NCBI RefSeq assembly: GCF_028994805.1
Contig: NZ_JAJQQP010000003.1
Span: 392,925 to 456,924 of the forward strand
Reading direction: 5' to 3'
DNA from: Promicromonospora iranensis
GTDB lineage: Bacteria; Actinomycetota; Actinomycetes; Actinomycetales; Cellulomonadaceae
DNA length: 64,000 nucleotides
This document shows positions 25,687 to 34,205 of this stretch, one piece after another. Made by a program: the position numbers and the translations under genes. The notes beneath the pieces were generated by a model, which saw only the letters and a program-made list of their open reading frames with translations, searched no databases and had not been told where the DNA came from. Positions within the stretch are counted from its first letter, which is position 1, and every line of letters starts with the position of its first letter.

Positions 25687-27471
25687 TCAGGCGTGGAGCC
25701 AGACCGTCGTGTCCGACGAGAGGGCGACGGCGTCCGACGACGTGTCGAGGTCACCCGAGGCCACCAGCACCTCCGCCTCGGCGGGCAGCGTGAGCGGCGC
25801 GGCACCGAGGTTGCTGATCACGACGACGCCGGCCACCCGGAAGGCGACGACGTCGGGGGAGTCCGACAGTGCGTCGACCCAGGAGAGGGCGCCCGCGCCG
25901 ATCCGCTCGCTCCGGCGCAGCTCGAGCGCCGTCCGGTACATCTCGTAGGTCGAGCCCTTGACGCCGTACTGCCGGTCGGCGGCGAGGTCGGCGTAGACGT
26001 CGGGCTGCGGCAGCCACGTCGTGCCGGTGGGGCCGAACCCGTTGCCCGGCGCCCCACCGACCCAGGGCAGCGGCACGCGGCAGCCGTCCCGGCCGGGCTC
26101 GGCGCCGTCGGTCCGGAAGAAGGACGGGTCCTGGCGTACCTCGGCGGGCAGCGCGGTGTGGTCCGGCAGGCCGAGCTCCTCGCCCTGGTACAGGTACGCC
26201 GAGCCCGGCAGGGCCAGCATGAGCAGCGTCGCGGCCCGGGCGCGGCGCAGGCCGAGCTCGGCATCGGGCTGCGGGTCCGTCGCGGCGATGCCGTTGAGCT
26301 GGCGGCCGCCGATCTCGGCCAGGCCGAAGCGCGAGGCGTGCCGCACGACGTCGTGGTTCGACAGCACCCAGGTGGTCGGGGCGCTGACCGCGTCCATGGT
26401 GTCCAGCGACACGTCGACGACCGCGCGCATCTTCGCCGCGTCCCACGGTGCCGTGAGGAACGAGAAGTTGAACGCCTGGTGCATCTCGTCGGGCCGCACG
26501 TAGCGGGCCAGGCGGCTCAGCGGCTCCACCCAGGCCTCGGCGACCAGGCAGCGGTCACCCGGGTACTCCGCCAGGACGCGGTGCCAGGCGCGGTAGATCT
26601 CGTGCACGCCGTCCTGGTCGAACATCGGGCCCGCGTGGCCGGCGCCCGTCGAGCCGTCCTCGGGAGCGCTCGGGTCGGTGACCTGCTCGTGGCCGTCGTC
26701 GACGGTGCCCTCGACCATGGAGACGTGGCCCTCCCAGTCGGGCAGGCCGGGCGCCTTGACCATGCCGTGCGCGACGTCGACGCGGAAGCCGTCGACGCCC
26801 CGGTCCAGCCAGAACCGCAGCACCGCCTCGAACTCCGCGCGGACCTCCGGGTTCTCCCAGTTCAGGTCGGGCTGCGAGGAGTCGAACAGGTGCAGGTACC
26901 ACTGCGGTCCCAGGGGGCCGTCGTGCTCAGCCGGTGCCAGCCGCGTCCAGGCCGGGCCGCCGAAGATCGACTGCCAGTTGTTCGGCGGCTCGTCGCCGGC
27001 CGGGCCGCGGCCCTCGCGGAACATGTAGCGCTCGCGGGCGTCCGAGCCGGGTGCCGCGGCCAGCGCTTCCTGGAACCAGACGTGCTGGTCGGAGGAGTGG
27101 TTCGGCACGAGGTCGACGATGATCCGCAGGCCGCGCTCGTGCGCGCCGGCGAGCATCTCGTCGAAGTCCTCGAGCGTGCCGAAGAGCGGGTCGATGTCGC
27201 GGTAGTCGGCGACGTCGTAGCCCGCGTCCTTCTGGGGGGAGCGGTAGAACGGGCTCAGCCAGACGGCGTCGACCCCCAGCTGCTGCAGATGGTCCAGCTT
27301 GGCGGTGACGCCCGGCAGGTCGCCGATCCCGTCGCCGTTGCCGTCCGCGAACGAGCGCGGGTAGACCTGGTAGATCACCGCGTCGCGCCACCACTCACCG
27401 CTGGCGGCGGGGGTGTGGACGGGTGCTCCGGCGCTGAGGTCGTCGGTGGTGAGCGGGGCAGTACGTGGCAC
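25687..27471 (-). CDS. GH13 alpha-glucosidase
   Basis: A 594-residue cytoplasmic (no signal peptide) alpha-amylase-family enzyme. The four conserved regions are visible: DLVPNHSS (120-127), GFRVDVAHGM with nucleophile Asp232, LVAEAW with acid/base Glu312, and VLSNHDVVRH with Asp374. WWRDAVIYQVYPRSF at the start is typical of alpha-glucosidase/oligo-1,6-glucosidase groups. It would release glucose from maltose-type sugars brought in by the neighbouring malEFG transporter. A perfect LacI-type palindrome lies 38 bases upstream of its ATG, so it is probably controlled by the adjacent LacI protein. Confidence 0.93.
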   Translation of the reverse strand: MPRTAPLTTDDLSAGAPVHTPAASGEWWRDAVIYQVYPRSFADGNGDGIGDLPGVTAKLDHLQQLGVDAVWLSPFYRSPQKDAGYDVADYRDIDPLFGTLEDFDEMLAGAHERGLRIIVDLVPNHSSDQHVWFQEALAAAPGSDARERYMFREGRGPAGDEPPNNWQSIFGGPAWTRLAPAEHDGPLGPQWYLHLFDSSQPDLNWENPEVRAEFEAVLRFWLDRGVDGFRVDVAHGMVKAPGLPDWEGHVSMVEGTVDDGHEQVTDPSAPEDGSTGAGHAGPMFDQDGVHEIYRAWHRVLAEYPGDRCLVAEAWVEPLSRLARYVRPDEMHQAFNFSFLTAPWDAAKMRAVVDVSLDTMDAVSAPTTWVLSNHDVVRHASRFGLAEIGGRQLNGIAATDPQPDAELGLRRARAATLLMLALPGSAYLYQGEELGLPDHTALPAEVRQDPSFFRTDGAEPGRDGCRVPLPWVGGAPGNGFGPTGTTWLPQPDVYADLAADRQYGVKGSTYEMYRTALELRRSERIGAGALSWVDALSDSPDVVAFRVAGVVVISNLGAAPLTLPAEAEVLVASGDLDTSSDAVALSSDTTVWLHA

Positions 27472-27508
27472 GTGTCGCGTCCTCGTGGTCGGGGGTATGT
27501 CGGATGTA

Positions 27509-27525
27509 ACGCTTGCTGCAAGCGT
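27509..27525. promoter_or_regulatory. LacI-family operator upstream of the alpha-glucosidase gene
   Basis: ACGCTTGCTGCAAGCGT is a 17-bp perfect palindrome about a central T. Its CTTGC/GCAAG halves match the maltose-type operators of actinobacterial LacI regulators. It sits just before the GH13 start and just after the LacI stop. Confidence 0.82.
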
Positions 27526-27563
27526 ACGGGAGTTATTCCGCCCCCTGTGCCGGATGTGACCCG

Positions 27564-28613
27564 TCAGACGCGAGGCGCGGGTGCGGCACCGGTCGAGCCG
27601 CGGACCACCAGCTCGGGGGTGAACAGCAGCTCCGAGCGGGGCGCTCGCTCGCCGTGGATCTCGGTGAGCAGGGCGCTGACTGCGGCGTGCGCCATGTCGG
27701 CGACGGGCTGGCGCACCGTCGTCAGCGGCGGGTCGGTGAAGGCGACCAGCGGCGAGTCGTCGTAGCCGACCACGCTCACGTCGTCCGGCACGGACAGGCC
27801 GCGCGAGTGGGCGGCCCGGACGGCGCCGAGCGCCATCAGGTCGGACCCGCAGACGACGGCGGTGTGGCCGGCGTCGAACAGGTCGCCCGCCGCTGCCTGG
27901 CCACCCTCCAGCGTGTAGAGGGTGAGGGCCACGTGCTCGCGCGCCTCCTCCTCGGTGGCGGCGAGGCCGTGCCGTACGAGCTGGGCCGCGAAGGCCTCGA
28001 TCTTGCGCTTGGCCGGCACGAACCGGTCGGGACCGATCGCCATGCCGATGCGCCGGTGGCCCAGGGTCACCAGGTGGCGGACCGACAGCTCGACGCTGGC
28101 GGCGTCGTCAGGGGAGACGAACGGCGCGTCGATGCCCGCCGCGTAGCCGTTGATCAGCACGATCGGCAGGCCGCGGCCGCGCAGCCGCTGGTAGCGCTCG
28201 GTCGACGCCCGGGTGTCGGCGTGCTTGCCGGACACGAAGACGATGCCGTCCACCGCGTGGTCGATCAGGGTCTCGACGTACTCGTCCTCGGTGGTGCCGC
28301 CCGGCGACTGGGTGCACAGCAACGGCGTGTAACCGCGCGAGGCGAGCTGCGACTCGATGGCCTGCGCGAACGCGGGGAACACCGGGTTCGACAGCTCGGG
28401 GACCACCAGGCCGATGAGTCCGGCGGGCCGGGCGCGCAGCGCGGACGGGCGCTCGTAGCCGAGCACGTCGAGGGCGGCGAGCACCGCCTGACGCGTCTCG
28501 CCGGCGACGCCGGGCTTGCCGTTGAGCACGCGCGACACGGTCGCGGTGGAGACCCCTGCCTGTTCGGCGAGGTCGGTCAGTCGGGTGCGCACGCCTGGCA
28601 GCCTAAGTGACAT
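27564..28613 (-). CDS. LacI-family maltose/maltodextrin-type regulator
   Basis: A 349-residue repressor. The N-terminal HTH (RLTDLAEQAGVSTATVSRVLNGKPGV, residues about 11-36) is followed by the hinge and a periplasmic-binding-protein-like sugar domain (GLIGLVVPELSNPVFPAFAQAIE ... DGIVFVS ... VVGYDDSPL). The ATG at 28613 has AAGGAG five bases upstream. It is flanked by the enzyme gene downstream and the divergent transporter upstream, each with CTTGCAA-type palindromes, so it most likely represses both and responds to an alpha-glucoside. Confidence 0.92.
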   Translation of the reverse strand: MSLRLPGVRTRLTDLAEQAGVSTATVSRVLNGKPGVAGETRQAVLAALDVLGYERPSALRARPAGLIGLVVPELSNPVFPAFAQAIESQLASRGYTPLLCTQSPGGTTEDEYVETLIDHAVDGIVFVSGKHADTRASTERYQRLRGRGLPIVLINGYAAGIDAPFVSPDDAASVELSVRHLVTLGHRRIGMAIGPDRFVPAKRKIEAFAAQLVRHGLAATEEEAREHVALTLYTLEGGQAAAGDLFDAGHTAVVCGSDLMALGAVRAAHSRGLSVPDDVSVVGYDDSPLVAFTDPPLTTVRQPVADMAHAAVSALLTEIHGERAPRSELLFTPELVVRGSTGAAPAPRV

Positions 28614-28658
28614 GCGACTCCTTCGTCGTGAGTGATCGCCCCAGGGGCTGGAGCAGTG

Positions 28659-28697
28659 TTGCAAGCGATGCTGAAACTTTATCGCAACGGCTTGCAA
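28659..28697. promoter_or_regulatory. Candidate LacI operators in the regulator/transporter divergent promoter
   Basis: TTGCAAGC (28659-28666) and GCTTGCAA (28690-28697) are inverted copies of the same half-site seen in the alpha-glucosidase operator. The right copy also sits in GCAACGGCTTGC, itself nearly palindromic. Spacing places them over the promoters of both the LacI gene and the substrate-binding gene. Confidence 0.6.
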
Positions 28698-28772
28698 GTT
28701 TGCCGGACCCGGCCTTACGGTTCGTGGCATCGAACCAGGCCCGGCGTCGGGCCGTGAACACCGGGAGTGACG

Positions 28773-29996
28773 ATGCGACGGAGCATCCTGACCGCCGCCG
28801 CGCTGACCGCGACGCTGGCGCTGGCCGCCTGCGCGGGCGGCGCCGACCAACCAGCCGGCGAGGAGTCGTCGGCACCGCCGGACGGGACGGGCGCCACCCT
28901 CACCGTCTGGGTCGACGAGACCCGCCAGGCCGCCGTGGAGGAGGCGGCAGCAGGCTTCGAGGAGTCGACGGGCGCCGAGGTGGACGTAGTCCTGAAGAAC
29001 TTCGAGGACATCCGCCCCGACTTCCTGGCCCAGGTGCCCACGGGCAAGGGCCCCGACATCACCGTCGGCGCGCACGACTGGCTGGGCGAGCTCACGTCCA
29101 ACGGCGTGGTGGCCCCGATCGAGCTCGGCGACACCGCCGACGCCTTCGAGCCGGTCTCCGTCACGGCGTTCACGCAGGACGACCAGGTCTACGGCCTGCC
29201 GTACGCGGTCGAGAACATCGCGCTGATCCGCAACACCGAGCTCGCCCCTGAGGCCCCTGCCACGTGGGACGACGCCATCGCGGCCGGCGAGGACGCAGGT
29301 ACCAAGTACCCGCTGCTGATCCAGACCTCGACCGAGGGTGACCCCTACACGTACTACCCGCTGCAGACGTCGTTCGGCGCCCCGGTCTTCGAGCAGAACG
29401 AGGACGGCACCTACGCCCCCGAGCTCGCGCTCGGCGGCGAGGGCGGCACGAAGTTTGCCCAGTGGCTGGCCGAGCAGGGCGAGGCCGGCGTGCTGAGCAC
29501 CGACGTCACCTACGACATCGCGGTGGCGGCCTTCGCCAAGGGCGAGTCGCCGTACATCGTCGGCGGCCCGTGGATGCTGGAGCAGTTCGGGGACCTCGAC
29601 CTGGCGATCGACCCGATCCCGAGCGCCGGTGGCGAGCCTGCCCAGCCGTTCGTGGGCGTGGCCGGCTTCTACGTGAGCGCACAGAGCGAGAACGCGCTGC
29701 TGGCCAACGACTTCCTGGTCAACCACATGGCGACCTCCGAGGCGCAGCTCGCGCTCTACGAGGCGGGCGACCGCCCGCCGGCCCTGATCGAGGCCGCCGA
29801 CACGGCGTCGGAGGACCCGATCACCGCCGGCTTCCGTGAGGTGGGTGCCGAGGCCGTGCCGATGCCGTCGCTGCCCGAGATGGGCGCCGTGTGGGCGTAC
29901 TGGGGCGTCACCGAGGCCGCGATCATCTCCGGCAAGACCGACCCGGCCAAGGGCTGGGACAAGATGGTCGACGACATCCAGGGCGAGATCGGCTGA
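28773..29996 (+). CDS. malE: Maltose/maltodextrin-type ABC transporter substrate-binding lipoprotein
   Basis: A 407-residue extracellular sugar-binding lipoprotein. The signal peptide ends in the lipobox LAAC. The family text LTVWVDETRQAAVEEAAAGFEESTG opens the mature fold, then GKGPDITVGAHDWLGEL, VYGLPYAVENIALIRN and YIVGGPWMLEQFGDLD are clearly MalE-like. GGGAG lies five bases before the ATG at 28773. It is first in a three-gene operon; its stop shares a base with the first permease. No ATPase is encoded with it, which in actinobacteria is usually supplied by a shared MsmK/MalK encoded elsewhere. Confidence 0.92.
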   Translation: MRRSILTAAALTATLALAACAGGADQPAGEESSAPPDGTGATLTVWVDETRQAAVEEAAAGFEESTGAEVDVVLKNFEDIRPDFLAQVPTGKGPDITVGAHDWLGELTSNGVVAPIELGDTADAFEPVSVTAFTQDDQVYGLPYAVENIALIRNTELAPEAPATWDDAIAAGEDAGTKYPLLIQTSTEGDPYTYYPLQTSFGAPVFEQNEDGTYAPELALGGEGGTKFAQWLAEQGEAGVLSTDVTYDIAVAAFAKGESPYIVGGPWMLEQFGDLDLAIDPIPSAGGEPAQPFVGVAGFYVSAQSENALLANDFLVNHMATSEAQLALYEAGDRPPALIEAADTASEDPITAGFREVGAEAVPMPSLPEMGAVWAYWGVTEAAIISGKTDPAKGWDKMVDDIQGEIG

Positions 29997-31564
29997 TGTC
30001 GTTGCCTGCGACCCGGGGCTCCGGTCGGACCGGCTGGAGCCCCGGGTTTCTCGTCAAGCTCGCCCTGATCGCGCTGGTCGACGCCCTCGGCGTCTACGCG
30101 GTCCTGGCCGCGTGGAGCGCCGAGTCGTGGGGCCTCCTGGCCGCCATGGTGGCGCTGCTGCTCGCGGCGAACTGGGCGTACTTCAGCAAGCGGGCCCTGC
30201 CGTGGAAGTACATCCTCCCGGGCCTCGCCTTCCTGCTCGTCTACCAGGTGTACGTCGTGGCCTACACGGGCTACGTCGCGTTCACCAACTACGGCGACGG
30301 GCACAACTCCACCAAGGAGCAGGCGATCGAGGCCCTCCTGGTGCAGAACGAGCGCCGGGTGGAGGGATCGCCGTCGTCACCCCTGACCGTGGTCGCCCAG
30401 GGCGACACGCTCGGCTTCGCGGTCGTCTCGCCCGAGGGCGTGGTCGAGGCGGGCACGGCCGACGAGCCGCTCGCGGCGGTCGACGGCGCCTCCGTGGAGG
30501 CGGACCGGGTCACGGCGCTGCCCGGGTACGAGGTGCTGGAGTACGCGGCGGTCCTGGAACGGCAGCAGGAGGTCACCGACCTGCGCGTGCCGGTCTCCGA
30601 GGACCCGAACGACGGCTCGATCCGCACCCAGGACGCCCGCACCGGGTACGTGTTCACGTCCACGCTCACCTACGACGCGGCGTCCGACACCATGACGGAC
30701 ACCACGACCGGGGTGACCTACACGCCCAACGACGACGGCCAGTTCGAGGCCGCCGACGGCAGCACCCTGCCCGTGGGCTGGCGCGTGCTGGTGGGGCTGG
30801 ACAACTTCGTGACCGCCTTCGGCGACGAGCGGTACGCGGGCCCGTTCGGCAAGATCCTGCTCTGGACGTTCGCGTTCGCGGTGATCTCGGTGGCGTCCAC
30901 GTTCCTGCTCGGTCTGTTCCTGGCCATCGCGTTCAACGACGCGCGCCTGCGCGGACGGCGCGTCTACCGCACGCTGGTGATCCTGCCGTACGCGATCCCG
31001 GGGTTCCTCGCGGCCCTGCTGTGGTCGGGACTGCTCAACCGGTCGTACGGGTTCGTGAACCAGGTGCTGTTCGGCGGCGCGGAGATCCCGTGGCTCACCG
31101 ACCCGCTGCTGGCCAAGCTGGCCGTGCTCGGTGTGAACCTGTGGCTCGGCTTCCCCTACATGTTCCTGATCTGCACGGGCGCCCTGCAGTCGCTGCCGGG
31201 CGACGTGCTGGAGGCCGCGAAGATCGACGGCGCCGGGCGGTGGCGTACCTGGCGGTCCATCACCCTGCCGCTGCTGCTGGTCGCGACGGCGCCGCTGCTC
31301 ATCTCGTCGTTCGCGTTCAACTTCAACAACTTCACGCTGATCTACATGCTCACCGGCGGCGGACCCCGGTTCGACGACGCCTCGGTACCGCTCGGGCACA
31401 CCGACATCCTGATCTCGATGGTCTACTCGGTCTCCGGGCTCGACGGGACCGCGGCCAAGGACTACGGCCTGGCGAGCGCGCTGTCGATCGTCATCTTCCT
31501 GGTGGTCGCCACCATCTCCGCCGTGGCGTTCCGACGTACCCGCTCGCTCGAGGAGATCGCCTGA
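29996..31564 (+). CDS. malF: Maltose-type ABC transporter permease with large extracytoplasmic loop
   Basis: A 522-residue permease. Three or so helices in the first 105 residues are followed by a hydrophilic insert of about 165 residues (about 100-265), which matches the MalF P2 loop that contacts the binding protein. The core permease domain then follows, with the EAA motif EAAKIDGAGRWRTWRSITLPLL that docks on the ATPase. The ATG at 29996 overlaps the malE stop by one base. Together with the next gene it forms the sugar channel. Confidence 0.93.
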   Translation: MSLPATRGSGRTGWSPGFLVKLALIALVDALGVYAVLAAWSAESWGLLAAMVALLLAANWAYFSKRALPWKYILPGLAFLLVYQVYVVAYTGYVAFTNYGDGHNSTKEQAIEALLVQNERRVEGSPSSPLTVVAQGDTLGFAVVSPEGVVEAGTADEPLAAVDGASVEADRVTALPGYEVLEYAAVLERQQEVTDLRVPVSEDPNDGSIRTQDARTGYVFTSTLTYDAASDTMTDTTTGVTYTPNDDGQFEAADGSTLPVGWRVLVGLDNFVTAFGDERYAGPFGKILLWTFAFAVISVASTFLLGLFLAIAFNDARLRGRRVYRTLVILPYAIPGFLAALLWSGLLNRSYGFVNQVLFGGAEIPWLTDPLLAKLAVLGVNLWLGFPYMFLICTGALQSLPGDVLEAAKIDGAGRWRTWRSITLPLLLVATAPLLISSFAFNFNNFTLIYMLTGGGPRFDDASVPLGHTDILISMVYSVSGLDGTAAKDYGLASALSIVIFLVVATISAVAFRRTRSLEEIA

Positions 31565-32478
31565 TGAGCACGACGATTCCCCCGGCCCGTCCGGCGGCGC
31601 CGCCCCGCCGGACCGCCCTTCCTCGCCGTGTGACGCCCGCCCGGTGGTTCTCCGACCTCGGCTGGCGCCACCTGGTCGGCGTGCTCGCGATCGTCTACGC
31701 GGGTTTCCCGCTGGTCTACGTCGTCTCGGCCTCCCTGGCCGACGCCGGCACGCTCACGGGCTCCAACGAGCTCTTCGCGTCGGTCTCCGGCGCCAACTAC
31801 GTCGCGCTCGGCGGCACGAAGTTCTGGACCTGGATGGGCAACACCCTCGTGGTGGCGGTCGCCACCGGCGCCGGGACCGTGCTCATGGGGGCCGCGGCGG
31901 CCTACGCGTTCTCGCGCTTCCGGTTCAGCGGACGCCGGGTGGGGCTCACCGCGCTGCTCGTGATCCAGATGTTCCCGCAGATGCTCGCGTTCGTGGCGAT
32001 CTTCCTGCTGTGCATCTCGCTCGGCAACGTCGTACCGGTGCTGGGGCTCGACTCCAAGCTGTCGCTGATCTGCGTGTACCTGGGCGGCGCGCTCGGGGTG
32101 AACACGTTCCTCATGTACGGGTTCTTCAACACCGTGCCGCGCGAGATCGACGAGGCCGCGAAGATCGACGGCGCCTCGCACGCGCAGATCTACTGGACCA
32201 TCGTGCTGCGCCTGACCGCGCCGATCCTGGCGGTGGTGGGGCTGCTGAGCTTCATCGCGACGTTCGGCGAGTTCATCATCGCGCGCGTGCTGCTGCAGTC
32301 GGAGGAGAACTGGACGATCGCCGTCGGGCTCTACGGCTGGGTGTCGTCGCTGCAGGAGGCCAACTGGGGCCTGTTCACCGCGGGCGCCGTCGTCTCGGCG
32401 CTGCCGGTGCTCGCGCTGTTCCTGTTCCTGCAGAAGTACATCGTGGGCGGCCTGACGGCGGGGTCGGTCAAGGGCTGA
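31564..32478 (+). CDS. malG: Maltose-type ABC transporter permease
   Basis: A 304-residue permease with six helices, a basic Pro/Arg-rich N-terminus and the EAA motif EAAKIDGASHAQIYWTIVLRL. The C-terminus LQKYIVGGLTAGSVKG is almost identical in style to MalG tails that reach into the ATPase dimer. It starts on the last base of the malF stop. Its 3' end overlaps the convergent dgt gene by 11 bases. Confidence 0.94.
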   Translation: MSTTIPPARPAAPPRRTALPRRVTPARWFSDLGWRHLVGVLAIVYAGFPLVYVVSASLADAGTLTGSNELFASVSGANYVALGGTKFWTWMGNTLVVAVATGAGTVLMGAAAAYAFSRFRFSGRRVGLTALLVIQMFPQMLAFVAIFLLCISLGNVVPVLGLDSKLSLICVYLGGALGVNTFLMYGFFNTVPREIDEAAKIDGASHAQIYWTIVLRLTAPILAVVGLLSFIATFGEFIIARVLLQSEENWTIAVGLYGWVSSLQEANWGLFTAGAVVSALPVLALFLFLQKYIVGGLTAGSVKG

Positions 32479-33754
32479 CCAGCCGGGCGTGCAGCGCCAG
32501 CGCCGACAGGTCCGTCAGGGACGAGACCTGGTCGACCACCACGCGCAGGCGGGCGGCGTCGTCGGGCGCCGCCCGCCAGTCGGCGGCGAACGGCGTCTCC
32601 AGCTCGTCGGGGGCGCGGTCGGCGAGCACGTGCACCAGCTCGGCCAGGATCTCCCGCTCGCGCAGGTAGCGGGGTTCCTGGCCGCGCGGCGCCATGACGT
32701 ACGTGACGGCGATGCCCTTGAGCGCGAGGATCTCGTGCTCGGTCTCGGCCGGGACCACGAGCCGGGCGGCGTACCGCGTGAGCGGGCCCTCGCCGTACAC
32801 GGCCCGCGTGGCCACGATCGCCGCGCCGATGAACCGGCCGATGAGCTGGCTGGTCATGTCCTTGAGCGAGGCCAGGGAGCGGCGCGACCCGTCATAGGCG
32901 CGCACCAGGTGGCCCTCGCCACGCAGGTAGTCCTGCAGCCGCCCGATGGCCGCGTCGATGGCGTCCTCGGTGTACCACTCGCCGTACCAGGCACGCACGT
33001 ACTCGGCGACCCGCTGCCGCTCCCCGGCGTCCGCCATGAGGTCGAGGTCGATCCGGCCGGCCACCACGCCGTCCTCGACGTCGTGCACCGAGTAGCTGAT
33101 GTCGTCGGCGAGGTCCATGACCTGGGCCTCGAGGCACTTCACGCCGTCCGGCGCGTCCTGGCGGAGCCACTCGAAGACCGGTAGGTCGTCGGTGTAGACG
33201 CCGAACTTGCGGCTGGCGGTGCCGTCGGGGCGGGCCGGGCCTGCCCCGTATGCCCAGGGGTACTTGACGCTCGCGTCGAGGCTCGCGCGGGTCAGGTTGA
33301 GGCCGGCCGGGGTGCCATCGTCGTCGAGCACCTTGGGCTCGAGGCGGGTCAGGAGGCGCAGGGTCTGGGCGTTGCCCTCGAAGCCGCCGATCGGCTGCGC
33401 GATCTCGGCCAGGGCCGTCTCGCCGTTGTGCCCGAACGGCGGGTGCCCGAGGTCGTGGGTGAGGCAGGCGGTGTCGACCACGTCGGGGTCGCAGCCCAGC
33501 GACCGGCCCATGCCGCGGCCGACCTGAGCGACCTCGAGGGAGTGGGTCAGGCGCGTGCGCACGAAGTCGTCGTGGCCCGCGCCGAGCACCTGGGTCTTGG
33601 CACCGAGGCGCCGCAGCGCGGAGGAGTGGACCACCCGCCCGCGGTCACGTTCGAACGGGGTCCGGGCCTGCGACTTGGGGGGTTCGGTCACCCAGCGCTC
33701 GACGTCCTGCGCGCTGTACGACGGCGGGATGCTCTTCCCGGCGGGTTGCTCCAC
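32468..33754 (-). CDS. dgt: Deoxyguanosinetriphosphate triphosphohydrolase-like HD protein
   Basis: A 428-residue HD-superfamily hydrolase that would split dNTPs to nucleoside and tripolyphosphate and so limit the dNTP pool. Metal ligands are visible as His71 (RLTHSLEVAQ), His100-Asp101 (LTHDLGHPPFGHNGE) and the Asp of VMDLADDISYSVHDVEDG. SSALRRLGAKTQV at the start is the usual dGTPase signature. In some actinobacteria dgt lies directly beside dnaG; here about 3.6 kb of other genes come between. The last 11 bases overlap malG on the other strand. Confidence 0.93.
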   Translation of the reverse strand: MEQPAGKSIPPSYSAQDVERWVTEPPKSQARTPFERDRGRVVHSSALRRLGAKTQVLGAGHDDFVRTRLTHSLEVAQVGRGMGRSLGCDPDVVDTACLTHDLGHPPFGHNGETALAEIAQPIGGFEGNAQTLRLLTRLEPKVLDDDGTPAGLNLTRASLDASVKYPWAYGAGPARPDGTASRKFGVYTDDLPVFEWLRQDAPDGVKCLEAQVMDLADDISYSVHDVEDGVVAGRIDLDLMADAGERQRVAEYVRAWYGEWYTEDAIDAAIGRLQDYLRGEGHLVRAYDGSRRSLASLKDMTSQLIGRFIGAAIVATRAVYGEGPLTRYAARLVVPAETEHEILALKGIAVTYVMAPRGQEPRYLREREILAELVHVLADRAPDELETPFAADWRAAPDDAARLRVVVDQVSSLTDLSALALHARLVSP

Positions 33755-33842
33755 GCCACCACTCTAGCCACGCGGACCGACATCCCCGGAATCCGGCCTC
33801 GTCGTCGTCGGCCGGGCGGGCTCGGGCCGCCGGTCAGGGCGT

Positions 33843-33872
33843 GCGGAGGCAGGTGCTCGGACCTGCCTCCGC
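33843..33872 (-). terminator. Hairpin terminator of the DUF4236 gene
   Basis: GCGGAGGCAGGT and ACCTGCCTCCGC form a perfect 12-bp stem with a 6-base loop. It starts 10 bases past the stop of the small gene. Confidence 0.75.
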
Positions 33873-33882
33873 CGGGGCAGCC

Positions 33883-34056
33883 CTACTTGTTGTTGCTGTA
33901 CCAGCTCAGGCCGCCGGGCAGGTTGATCGAGTGCTTCTTGGTGCGCGAGTTCCAGGTCCAGGGACCGATCTTGAAGCTCATGGACGACAACCCCTTCTGG
34001 GTGATGTTGAACTTGAGCGGGCCGAGCGACAGCCTCTTGCGATATCGGATTCCCAT
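33883..34056 (-). CDS. DUF4236-type small basic protein
   Basis: A 57-residue basic protein. It begins MGIRYRKRLSLGPLKFNIT and continues with KGLSSMSFKIGPWTWN and INLPGGLSW, the pattern of DUF4236 proteins (aromatic and basic, beta-rich, unknown role). The ATG at 34056 is preceded by AGGAGGAAAGTCAGGA; longer in-frame starts give non-family sequence. It has its own terminator and a promoter region flanked by a 12-bp inverted repeat, so it is a free-standing gene. DUF4236 domains are often found in small proteins of bacteria and phages; no function is known to me. Confidence 0.75.
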   Translation of the reverse strand: MGIRYRKRLSLGPLKFNITQKGLSSMSFKIGPWTWNSRTKKHSINLPGGLSWYSNNK

Positions 34057-34132
34057 GATTCCTGACTTTCCTCCTCGGGTCGGGGCAAAGCGTACCGAAC
34101 CTCGCCACTCCGGCAAACCGCCTTCGCCCCTC

Positions 34133-34193
34133 GTTGAGTGCTGGATATTTGTCGGTCCCGCGGGCGAGATCGCACAGATAGCCAGCACTCAAC
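34133..34193. repeat. 12-bp inverted repeat flanking the DUF4236 promoter region
   Basis: GTTGAGTGCTGG (34133-34144) and CCAGCACTCAAC (34182-34193) are perfect inverted copies separated by 37 bases of locally AT-richer DNA. The right arm ends 12 bases from the stop of the VOC gene. The GAGTGCT/AGCACTC words resemble CIRCE half-sites, but they are in the opposite order. It may be an operator pair or a terminator for the VOC gene. Confidence 0.6.
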
Positions 34194-34205
34194 AGGTCGG
34201 GAGGG

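Noticed and set aside
27564..29726. 720-codon reading of the LacI gene
   Set aside because: The extra 370 N-terminal codons are antisense to malE; the true LacI start with AAGGAG is at 28613.
34133..34193. CIRCE heat-shock element
   Set aside because: The words GAGTGCT and AGCACTC are present but in the reverse order and 37 bases apart; CIRCE is TTAGCACTC-9-GAGTGCTAA.
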